From Mesostigma viride (taxonomy: Eukaryota > Streptophyta > Mesostigmatophyceae > Mesostigmatales > Mesostigmataceae): 64,000 nt of DNA. Of the stretch, positions 21,474 through 30,452 are shown piece by piece (within the stretch, counting starts at the first letter, position 1; each line of letters opens with the position of its first letter). Where the stretch lies: assembly GCA_009746045.1 (NCBI GenBank), contig RPFO01000002.1, forward strand, positions 1,435,642 through 1,499,641, written 5' to 3'. The notes under the pieces are model-generated. The model did not search any database and was not told where the DNA came from. It saw nothing but the letters and a program-made list of their open reading frames with translations. The translations under genes were made by a program, and so were the position numbers.

Positions 21474-21612
21474 AATAAGTAGGGTTTTCTAGATTATATT
21501 AGCTTAGAGTTAGATTAGTTCGGTTTCGCGGCTTTGCCCCCCCCTCCATCCATCCATGGGAATATGTGCTACATGATCTCCCGTGTGGACACCCGCATCG
21601 GCCTTGCCTGGC

Positions 21613-22941
21613 CAGTGAACAGCCATACGCAATACGCAGCCATACGGGGCCCTTGTGTATGGTGTATAATACGCCATACGGGGTATAATACGCAAACCAT
21701 ACGGGGACTCTTGAAAATGCTGTTTTTTGCATGGTTCAGGGGGTTCTTCAACATTCTGACCAATCAGGCATGTTTTTTGTGTGTTCTTGCAACACCACTT
21801 GCCTTTATTTAACACATCATCACATAATATTGCCGTTGCCGTCGCTGCATGCCTACAAATACAAGCATTGTACATCTGTTGTTATTAATAATGTCTGTAA
21901 ATAGCACACGGTCAGTCGGCCAACTTGCCAAAAGTAATAAGACATTGTGCCAGAAACAGACATCTTGCCTACTCGTGGTAGGCCACCATGCAATATTGAT
22001 CTACATGAAGCAAGAATCCATACGGGCTGCCAACAATGTGGCTAGCGTGCAGGATACCATGCATGCCAGCAACCCGACCCAGCTTCCCTAAACCATTAAC
22101 ACATATGGTACGGTGGCTGGCTAGCAGCAGCCTGCATGGCTAAATAAGGCATTTATGTGCATCGCGAGTCACACCAAATACCCCGCAGCCTGCGACGTAA
22201 TGCCTCCGGCGGCCTCTTGCACTCGCTCACTCTTGCCTCCTTCGCGTACGTAGCGCCCATGATATGGCGGGTGCTAGCCTTGCTCGGGTGGTAGAACCCG
22301 AGAATTCTGCATCCAAAAGTGTGCACGTCACTTAGCTTGTAGTTACCTGTCGGCTGCCCTTTCTTGTTGAGAGTCTGTTCTTTCACGATGTGTGTCCAGA
22401 CAGTCTCGAATACGGCCTGCATCTCGTCGGCCCAGTCATCATCGTGTTCCATAGACCCACACCATCACCGTCGCTAGCCATGGTGCCTGGATGTCAATTG
22501 TGCTACGATTAAATGTTAGGTGCCAGATGCGCGCCCTTGTTGGCAGACAACATAACTTCGTCACCTAATTTCCTCGTCCTTCGTCTCCTAGACCCTAGTC
22601 CGACACGCAGCAATCTGCAGCAATGCACGTACAGTCGTACATGCACGGCCAGCTTGGCACCTGCATGTCGTTTATTTGTCGCGGAGTTCCAGGTCGCCTA
22701 GATACAGTCTAGTTCCGGCTCCACTGCCGTCCAAAATGATGCCAGAAGCTACTTCGAACGCGGTTCATACGCAAAAAATACGCAAAAAATACGCAAAAAA
22801 TACGCAAAAAATACGCAATACGCAAAAAATACGCAAACCATACGCAGTGCGTATTTTTTTTCCCATACCCATACGGAAATCTTGCGTATGGCGTATAATA
22901 CGCGCCATACGGCGTATTATACGCCGTATGGCTGTTCACTG
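21613..22941. mobile_element. hAT-like element with 8-bp TSD, inserted in LINE G
   Basis: The inverted termini are CAGTGAACAGCCATACG (21613) and its complement ending at 22941. The 8-bp TSD is TGCCTGGC (21605-21612; 22942-22949). CAGTG termini with 8-bp TSDs are the hAT signature. Subterminal clusters of ATACGC and CCATACGG flank both ends (21623-21712; 22768-22930). Inside, a minus frame at 22153-22452 (99 codons, MEHDDDWADEMQAVFETVWT) is unrecognised. No transposase domain is visible, so the element is non-autonomous. Confidence 0.8.
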
Positions 22942-22949
22942 TGCCTGGC

Positions 22950-23564
22950 GGCCAAGCTCCGTTCGCTCACACCCTACTGGCGCTCGAAGGGCCTTAACGG
23001 GCACCGCAAGCGCATGCTCTTCAAGGTCCTCGTCCTCACGGTGCTCACGTATGGCGCCGAGGCGTGGACCCTCCCACCCAAACTGGCAGCTCGGCTCGAC
23101 GGCACAGTTTACAGGATGCTCCGACAGGTCCTTAACGTAGGTTTTTCCGAGCGTCCGTCATCAGAGTCTTTGTATCATGGCATGCCTCGTGTTTCGGACG
23201 AGATTAGGCAGCGTAGGATAGCATTTGTAGGACACCTTGCCCGCACCACTGAGCCAGGTCGACACCACCCTTGGTCTGGCCGGCCCCCAGCGGCTTGGAC
23301 AGCCAGGGCGGCACATTCTGACCTGGCCTGGCCCCGCGGACATTCCCAAAAAGGTAGGGAAACCTGTCACCAACTACGTTCAGATGTTGCTGGACGACCT
23401 AGTGGTCCCGGCCAGCCCAGTTTGAGCACCGCATCCACTCTCTCTCCCGTCTTTGGACTGCCATGCAGGACAAGACGCGGTGGAAGAAGATTGTCAAGGC
23501 GCACACGCCCGACCCTGTGGGCAAGCCACCTCCCCCCAAGCGGAGGAGGCGTTTTGACGAGTAG
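22950..23564 (+). pseudogene. LINE ORF2 C-terminal fragment of copy G
   Basis: After the hAT insertion the ORF2 frame resumes at KLRSLTPYWRSKGLNGHRKR and continues through LTYGAEAWTLPPKLAARLDG. A 2- to 4-base change near 23250 (CACTGAGCCAGG) shifts the frame, then LTWPGPADIPKKVGK is read. The C-terminal KPPPPKRRRRFDE and stop at 23562-23564 are intact. It is nearly identical to copy F (30471-31028), so both derive from a recent subfamily. Confidence 0.8.
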
Positions 23565-23736
23565 TGTAGTTAGGATTTTCTAGATAGAGTTAGGATAGTT
23601 CGATCACGCGGCTTCCTCCACCCCATCCATCATGAAATATGTGCTACATGACCTCCCCACGGAATTGAATTGAATTGAACTGTAACATAACTCCGTTGGG
23701 AGTATATGTAGCACATAGCCCTTGAGAGGGGGGCCG

Positions 23737-24219
23737 GGCCCACTTCAAATGTTCCGAAAAGTGTGACACTTTTTGTCGTTTTTTTGACTTTTTCGACGAT
23801 CGTCACTCTGCATAGTGATTCGTCGTGCGAAATCGTGCGAAATTGTGCGAAATTTGCTGAAATCGTGTGAAATTTGCTGAAATCGTGCGAATTTGTGCGA
23901 AATTTGCTGAAATCGTACGAAATTTCATGTGAAAAATGTCGACGGTAAAAAATTTTGATGTGCACAACGTGTGTGAATTCATGCGAAATTTTGTCAAACG
24001 TCACTCCCCAAAACGACCCTTGGTTGAAATCCATGCGAAATCGTGCGAAATCATGCAAAATTGTGCGAAATCGTGCGGAATCGTGCGAAAATGTGTGAAA
24101 ATTTTGCGAAAATCACGCGAAAATCACGCGAACTCGTGCGAAATTTTATTTTTTTTTTGCGAAAATAGCGAAAAAGTGTCACACACTTGGCTTGGACGGC
24201 GGAACATTTGAAGTGGGCC
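23737..24219. mobile_element. 483-bp MITE in the 3' UTR of copy D
   Basis: A perfect 20-bp inverted repeat, GGCCCACTTCAAATGTTCCG, lies at 23737-23756 and inverted at 24200-24219, with a second shared block AAGTGTG..ACACTTTTT just inside. Copies I and E, lacking it, read GAGAGGGGGGCATATGG or a close variant at the site. G/C-rich flanks leave the TSD ambiguous (GGGGGC or GGCCG). The interior is built of short TGCGAAAT and TTGCTGAAATCG repeats. It has no coding capacity. Confidence 0.8.
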
Positions 24220-24595
24220 TGGCCGGGGGCGTATGGCCTATCATACATCCTAAGCTACTTCCTTCAAGGGTGGGGATGTAAAGGACCCTTGCTCTAGCCT
24301 CTAGGTGCACCATGGCACGTGCATCCCCATGATCTTCAAGCTATGCCCAGCGAAGGGGGAGCCTGTCATGGGGGGGAATATCAGCATAGCTGTACAAAGA
24401 AGCTAGGGCATGGCGGCTCAGCAGAGAGTTACTCCCTGCATGGGCACAACGTAACTAAACAAAGCTAGGCATCATCTGGAGTGTGGCACATCATAGGCAC
24501 ACATGTACATGATTAAATAAAGCGCGTGGCTTAGCTGGGATAGGGCCTCTAGGAGGCGTACATGTACATGGCCACGGTCTATCTATTCTACACTA

Positions 24596-26034
24596 CTACT
24601 GCTGTATTCCCCTAAGCTGGGGCGCCTGGACTGTCGCTGGGGCCGCGGGGGTCGCCTGCCAGGGCTTGTGGCCGACGTAGATGGCCGCCCCCTTCCAGTA
24701 CACCGGCTGCCCCGCCTTGGTCTGCCGGAGCTGGAGGTAGGTCGGCCATAGCTCCCGTCGCCGTTGTTGCTGCGCCAGGGTCAAGTCGGCATCAAGGGTG
24801 AAGAGAGTCTTCTCGAGCCGCTTGCGGCGTCTGAGAAAAGAAATCTTGTCCGCCGGGGTCTTAAAGGTGAGAAGGAGCGGGGGCGGCCCTGCCTTACCCC
24901 GCGCGCGGGGAAGGCGGTGGGCGGCCAGCTCGATCTCACCAGTAAGGCCCATGCGATCAAGGATTTCTCTCTCAAAAGCACGCGCAAGCTTCTCGGAATT
25001 CTCACCTTCCTCCATCTTGAGATTCTTGACAATGACGTTGAGGCTGCGCTTGGCGAGCTCGGCCTCCTCGCGGAGGTCAAGCGTCTGCCGTTGAAGCTGG
25101 GCTGTGACGGCGGAGGTGGTGGAGGTGGTGTGTTGCTTAAGCATGTCCGCCCAGGTGGTGACATCTGGGAGGAGCATCGCCGGCCGGCCAGGCCAGCCGG
25201 GGCTGGCTTGGCGGCAATGTCCTTCACCGCCTGCATGGGCGGTGAGGCCTGCGGTGTTCTGCAGAACCTCGATAGCAATGGCGTTGTCCTTAAGACGCTG
25301 GTCGATGTCGCGGAGCTGGGCGGTGATGGAGTCGGTGGAGGCGGAGGGGGGGGGGGTGGAGGCGAGGAGGGCGGCGGTGGCGGTGGGGATGGTGGGGAGC
25401 TCAGCAGCCAGCGTGCCGCCAATTGCCGCCACATCTGCAGCAATGGGCGTCACGTGCTGTGAGAGGGCGGCGTGGAGGTGACCAGTGGACGAAGGTGGAT
25501 TCGGTAATGGGGGCGGGGTGCAGAAGGTCCTCGGCCGAGCGCTTAGTGAGGGTAAAGAGAGCTGCGAGCTGAAGGCGGGGGCGAGACCAGCCGGCCAGGT
25601 TGGTGTCGACGCGGACCGTCTGAGACGCGGTGGGAATACCGGCCGTCAACTCCGTTGCGAAAAAAGTGGGTGTTGAAATGGAGTTGCTGGCACAGGGCCA
25701 GCAGTGAGGCGTGTGACCCGTAAAACACGAGCTCCAGTATCTTGATGGGTGGCATGTCGAAAAAGGCAGGCCTGTTGGCGTCGAAGGTGGTAAAGAGCCT
25801 ATCGACGTCAAAATCACGCTCAGACCAGCCAGGTTCGCCTGGGCGACTGCGCTTTGGGTCAGGCGATGCAGAGGGCGAGGAGAGCCCGGGAGGGTTCTGG
25901 GCGACCACCAGTGCGCGACTAGTGTCACCACTGCCTTCCGGCCCTGATGGCGAAGCTGCAGCCGGAGCTGCAGACGTATTTTCATTGCCGAGCGCAGCCG
26001 TCAGGCTGCGTTGCGTCGATGGGCGTTTGCTCAT
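24596..26034 (-). pseudogene. LINE ORF1 of copy D, frameshifted
   Basis: Start MSKRPSTQRSLTAALGNENT at 26034. The Ser/Pro/Lys-rich N-terminal part is disrupted by at least two frameshifts (between about 25860 and 25450). From 25453 the frame is long and continuous: TPIAADVAAIGGTLAAELPT (coiled-coil-like), SLNVIVKNLKMEEGENSEKL, PPPLLLTFKTPADKISFLRR and LDADLTLAQQQRRRELWPTY. This is the RRM/CTD arrangement of LINE ORF1 proteins. It ends with a Pro/Ala/Thr tail and a stop at 24596. It is close to copy I (35706-36613). Confidence 0.75.
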
Positions 26035-26640
26035 CGTATATTGCGTAATAGCGTCGGAAAATTATATCAGCATGTGCGTCTTAGAAAGACGAAGCGATTG
26101 TGATATTCACGACTAAATTCGGTGCTCAAACGTGAAAGTTATGAGCGCCGCCGTCAGCCATGGCTACCTCGTGGCTCGGGGGGGACCAGTTTGCCGATGC
26201 ACCCCACGGAATTGAATTGTAACATAACTCCGTTGGGAGTATATGTAGCACATAGCCGAGAGAAGGGGCATATGGCCTATCATACATTCTAAGCTACTTC
26301 CTGCAAGGGTGGGAATGTAAACAACACTTGCTCTAGGTGCACTAGGGCACCTGCACCACCCAGAGTTTCAGGCAACACCCAGCGAAGGGGAGCCTGTCAT
26401 AGGTGGGGAAGATCATCATGGCTATACAAGAGCTAGGACATGGCTTCTCTACAGAGAGCACTGCAGAGATGATCTCTCTGCATGGCATAGCATGGCGAAA
26501 TTCTTAATGCAACATCCATGGGGGTCCCGTTATAGGCAGGGCTTGGCTAAATTCTGTAGACAACAGCCATGGGGGCCATTATGGGCGCACATGCGCGTGG
26601 GCCACATGCTAGGCTAAGCCTGACTAATCTACACTACTGG

Positions 26641-26853
26641 TATGAATTCCCTAGTCTGGGGTGGCAGGAGGGGGCTGCCAGGGCTTGTGGTCAACGTGGA
26701 TGACCGCCCCTCTCCAGTATACCGGCTTCCCCCCTGCGAGCGCTGTGCCGGAGCTGAAGGTAGGTCGGCCATAGCTCGCGTCGCCGCTGTTGCTGGGCCA
26801 GGGTCAAGTCGTCGTCCAGCGTGAAGCGAGTCCTCGAGAGCTTCTTGCGGCAT
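26641..26853 (-). pseudogene. LINE ORF1 of copy E, C-terminal part
   Basis: It continues ORF1 beyond the piggyBac-like insertion: CRKKLSRTRFTLDDDLTLAQ then QQRRRELWPTYLQLR, the C-terminal domain signature. A small frameshift follows near 26745. It is separated from its N-terminal half by 1.7 kb of transposon. Confidence 0.8.
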
Positions 26854-26857
26854 TTAA

Positions 26858-28556
26858 CCCCTAAATGGTCTGGCTGCCGATTTTCCGCCAAAAACTGAGT
26901 TACAGCCGACACGTCGGCCCCTTCTCGGGGGACCAAATGCCGCGAAAACTATTGAGAATTAGGAAACGTTTAGCTGAGAAGATCGAAAGTTTATAATTTT
27001 CCTCACAGCATGGTACTAGGGTTTGCATACTTCTGACAAAGTTATAGAGGTGTTCTGGCCGGTCAAAGTACTAGGGGTCAGGGTACTTTTTCACGTACAA
27101 CGTGCATTCCGGAAAACGACGACCTGGCCATGGCGGCTTGCGCCCACGCATGGCATTTACGTTTTCGTTCGAATCTTCTGACCAAACTCAGGAAATTGAT
27201 TTTATACGTCCTAAAGATGATACAGGCCAATTTTTGGTTCGCGGGAATGCCATTTGATAGGTGTCGGCAGCGTTCTTGCTGGAAAAAACTGCGATCAGGC
27301 CGGACGATAGAAACGTTGACAGCAATACCTTTCCGGCGTATTTCAAAGGATATATTGGTTTCTTTGTACTTGTTATGATACATAGTAGTCGTAAACGTGC
27401 AAGGGTGGCCAGAAATCGCCGAATCCAGCGACCATGCTGCACAACTTTGGTGTGCCGAAATGCGCCATTTTGCGGCCACCGCCTGGGCCAAGGTAACGCC
27501 ATCCATGTCTGGTAAAGCTGAGTTATCGTTTTCCTATCGATGTTTGACGTTTATATATACGTTCTAGCTTGTGTAGCACATTCTTTTTGCATTATTCATG
27601 CTCTTTCTTGACCCTGGCCTGGCCCCTTTCTAAAACACCCTTCTTAGATGCTTCCCTCAGTCAGTTGACCTGCCACAGGGTGATGGTGAAAAGTTTTAGA
27701 GGCTGTATGGGTTTGAATACCTCCATATATGTTTGTTATACATTTCCCACACACATATTGCATGAGTGTGAGGCAGTTGGCTGGTCTCTGTGGCATCATC
27801 AAGCATGTACCCGGTGAGTAGAAGCTTCCCATTGTCAGCATGTGCCACCAGGTGTGCTGGCCATCACCTGGCAAGCTATAGCAGCTTAGGCCTAGTTTAT
27901 CCTTGCTAGGGCAAGCTGAAATAGGCTTAAAATCACTAGTTTGTTGGTGGCTGCCTCCTAGAATGCATGCCTTGCGTAGGGTATCCGTACCACGCTACCT
28001 ACGTGCATGGACAAGGTGGCACCTGCACATAGGTGCCATGTAAGGGCAGTGTGATGATGCAGTTATGTTTCCCCATCATTGTGGAAGGGAAATGTATTAT
28101 GTGGCATGGTTGGGGGCCATATTAGTAGGTATTAGTAGGTAGTATGCCCACTCCTACCCCCTTGGTTGCTTTTTACCAACGGTACCCCTATGGGCTGTAC
28201 TAGGTGTAACTGCTGGTATACCCACCCAAATGATGACCCCAATGGCTCAAACTGTTCAGCAACTAATTGTTTATCATCCCTGAAGTGGTCGGTGCCTAGC
28301 TCTTACAACATAATTCAAAATGCACATTCTACCAAAAATGAAAACGCTCGTCTTGACCCCCCTGACTTTGACGGCAGTTATACATGGCCTACCCTGCATA
28401 TATGTAAGGTTGTGATATACCAACCCGAAGGGCAACTCATGGACATGCTTGGCCCCCAAGGACAGCCATTGGATATGGGTGGGTTGGATGGCATCTGGTT
28501 TGCAAAATTGTGAAGTTACAGCCGATGCATCGGCAGTATTTCTGCCCATTTAGGGG
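26858..28556. mobile_element. piggyBac-like element inserted in ORF1 of copy E
   Basis: The TSD is TTAA (26854-26857; 28557-28560). The termini are CCCCTAAATGG and its complement CCATTTAGGGG. Both ends carry a subterminal palindrome after TTACAGCC (CCGACACGTCGG at left, GCCGATGCATCGGC at right). Removing the element with one TTAA restores ...SFLKCRKKL... of ORF1 in frame, matching FLKCRKRL in copy C. The 1.7-kb interior has short frames only (for example minus 27078-27506) and no recognisable transposase, so it is non-autonomous. The right 167 bp is shared with the element at 275-441. Confidence 0.85.
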
Positions 28557-28560
28557 TTAA

Positions 28561-29705
28561 GGAACGACAGCTTGTCCGCCATGTACTTAAAGGTGAGGAG
28601 CACGGGTGCCGGGCCAGCCTTCCCCTGCGCGCGGGGGAGGCGGACAGCCGACATGTCCAGCTCACCAGTGAGTAGCATGGGGGCAAGAATGTCGCGCTTA
28701 AATGCCTCAAGAAGGCTCGTGGAGGTCTCGGCCTGCCGGCTGGTCGAAGTGCTTGACGATGACATTGTGGCTGCGCCGGGCGATGTCGGTTTCCTCGCGA
28801 AGGTCGAGGGCTTGTTGCTTGAGTTGTGCCGAGATGGTGGAGGTGGTGGAGGTGGTGTGCTGCTTAAGCAAGTCCGCCCAGGTGGAGGGAGCATCGCCGG
28901 CCGGGCCAGCAGGCGCCGGCTGGGCGGCGATGTCCTTCACCGCCTGGGCGGTGAGGCCGGCGGTGTCATGCAAGCTCTCAAGGGCGTTGGCGGTGGCTTG
29001 AAGGCGTTGGTCGAGGTCGAGGAGCTGGGCTTTGATGTCGGCAGTGGAGGCGGAAATGGCAGTGGAGGTGGAGGCGGCAGCGGCGGAAATGTGAGGAAGT
29101 TCAGCAGCCAGCGTGCCACCCATTGCTGCGACGTCAGCAGCAAGGGGGGTCACGTGCTGCTGAAAGGCTTCCGTGAGGATGGAACGGAGGGTGGAGGCGG
29201 AGATGGATGGAGCCCAGATCTCGCCGTCAGAGCGCTGGAGAAGGGAGTTGAGGACGGCGTGCTGGAGTTCGGGGCGGGGGCAGCCAAGCATGGCGCCGTG
29301 GGCTAGCCAGGGGCTGCCGTTGCTGCAGAGGAGGCGACCTTGGTCGGAGAGATGGATGCACAGGTCGTAAAGCGAGGCGTAGTCCCCGAAGAAGATGCAG
29401 TCCATAGCATCGTAAGGAGACATGTTGTTCCAGTCGTGATCATCGACCTTGAAAGGGTGGGGACGAAAGCGCGGTTCCGAGGGGCGGGACCATCCTGTTT
29501 TGTCGGCTGGGCGGGTGCGTTTCGGGTCAGGCGATGCCGATGGCGAGGCATGAAGCCCGGGAGGTTGCTGGGTGGCCACCAGTGCACGACTAGTGTCACC
29601 GCTGCCTGCCGGACCTGATGGCGAAGCTGCAGCCGCAGCTGCCGCATTTTCATGGGCGAGCGCATCCGCCAAACTGCGTTGCGTCAAAGGACGTTTGCTC
29701 GTCAT
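28561..29705 (-). pseudogene. LINE ORF1 of copy E, N-terminal part
   Basis: Start MTSKRPLTQRSLADALAHEN at 29705, immediately downstream of a 5' UTR conserved with copy D. A Ser/Pro/Lys-rich stretch is followed by DAMDCIFFGDYASLYDLCIH and EAFQQHVTPLAADVAAMGGT (coiled-coil-like), then ARRSHNVIVKHFD. One frameshift near 28740 moves the frame, after which GELDMSAVRLPRAQGK and PVLLTFKYMADKLSFL run to the TTAA. The rest of ORF1 is at 26641-26853. It is the longest N-terminal part among the copies. Confidence 0.8.
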
Positions 29706-29948
29706 ATATTGCGTTTTAGATTCGGAAAATTATATCAGCATGTGCGTCTTAGAAAGACGAAGCGATAGTGATATTCACAGCTGAATTTGGGGCTCAAACG
29801 TGAAAGTTATGAGCTCCGCCGTCAGCCATGGCTACCTCGTGGCTCGTGGGGGATCATTGCACCCCACGGAGGCATGTTATAATTTAATTTAATTTAATTT
29901 AATTTAATTTAATGATCTCCCAACGGAGTCATTAATTTATTAATTAAT

Positions 29949-30245
29949 TATCAACATCACTCCGTTGGGAGTCAATGTAGCACATATCCCTGAGACGGGG
30001 CATATGGCTTTTAATACAATCTAGGCTACTTCATGCAAGGGTGGGAAATTATGTAAGCTACCCCTGCTCTAGGTGCACCAGGGCACCTGCACCCTCATGG
30101 TCTATCACGCTATGCCCAGCTAAGGGGGAGCATGCCATGTGGGGGAAGATCAACATAGCTATACAAGAGCTAGGGCTTGGCTTCTCAGCAGAGAGTGACT
30201 CCCTGCATGTGCACTGCATAATTAAATAAAGCTAGGCATCATCTG
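29949..30245 (-). mobile_element. ORF1-only LINE 3' UTR fragment H
   Basis: On the minus strand it matches the 3' UTRs of D, E and I from AAATAAAGCTAGGCATCATC (about 30225) to the hairpin ACTCC-CAAC-GGAGT (29956-29969). No ORF1 remains. It lies tail-to-tail with the end of LINE K. Confidence 0.7.
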
Positions 30246-30251
30246 TGACTG

Positions 30252-30452
30252 ATAGATACTAGAGTTAGGATAGTTCGATCACGCGGCTTCCTCCACCCCA
30301 TCCATCATGGAATATGTGCTACATGACCTCCCCACGGAGGCATTAAAAATTAAATTAAATTATAACATGCCTCCGTGGGGAGGTCATGTAGCACATATTT
30401 CATGATGGATGGGGTGGAGGAAGCCGCGTGATCGAACTATCCTAACTCTATC
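30252..30452. repeat. near-perfect palindrome formed by two LINE 3' ends (L and F)
   Basis: The plus-strand 3' end of a LINE, copy L (30252-30338, ending CCTCC-CCAC-GGAGG and CATT), faces the minus-strand 3' end of copy F (30365-30452). The arms of about 85 bp differ at only one or two positions and are separated by about 26 bp of AT-rich tail. L's own TTTAA tail (33943-33976) lies on the far side of F, so F inserted just after L's hairpin. The repeated CAT at 30336-30338 and 33943-33945 is the only candidate TSD. Confidence 0.75.

Larger units (their letters stand above)
23663..26201 (-). mobile_element. ORF1-only LINE copy D, inserted in G's terminal hairpin
   Basis: On the minus strand: 5' UTR (about 26190-26035), ORF1 (26034-24596), 3' UTR, hairpin ACTCC-CAAC-GGAGT and an AATTC-type tail ending at 23663. 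It is flanked by CCCCACGG on both sides (23655-23662; 26202-26209), taken from G's hairpin. A 483-bp MITE interrupts its 3' UTR (23737-24219). No ORF2 follows ORF1. Confidence 0.75.
26210..29857 (-). mobile_element. ORF1-only LINE copy E, inserted at the same site as D
   Basis: A perfect 12-bp TSD, TGCACCCCACGG, lies at 26198-26209 and 29858-29869. On the minus strand: 5' UTR with GAGCCACGAGGTAGCCATGG (29848-29706), ORF1 start at 29705, stop near 26640, 3' UTR, hairpin ACTCC-CAAC-GGAGT at 26225 and a short AATTC tail. It contains a piggyBac-like element (26858-28556). Its 5' end looks full-length because copy D has the same 5' UTR start. It shows that ORF1, a 3' UTR and the tail form a complete unit without ORF2. 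Confidence 0.85.
21583..29911 (+). mobile_element. LINE copy G (ORF2 family), inserted in K's terminal hairpin
   Basis: A 10-bp TSD, ATGATCTCCC, lies at 21573-21582 and 29912-29921. Both copies are made of K's 3' hairpin sequence. G is 5'-truncated in ORF2 (starts GTGTGGACACCCGCATCGG), runs to 23662 where its own hairpin is cut after CCTCCCCACGG, and resumes at 29870 with AGGCATGTTATAATTTAATT and seven to eight TTTAA units. The gap is filled by two ORF1-only elements, D and E. A hAT element also splits its ORF2. Confidence 0.8.
20503..29948 (+). mobile_element. LINE copy K (ORF2 family), split by the G nest
   Basis: The body is 20503-21582 (5'-truncated ORF2, stop at 21473, 3' UTR). Its 3' hairpin is cut after GATCTCCC. 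The missing end, CAACGGAGTC with an ATTAATTTATTAATTAATTA tail, lies at 29922-29948. The interruption is LINE G with its own nested insertions. Rejoined, the hairpin would be CTCC-CAAC-GGAG, as in copy N at 45292-45303. A TSD for K itself is not evident. Confidence 0.75.
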
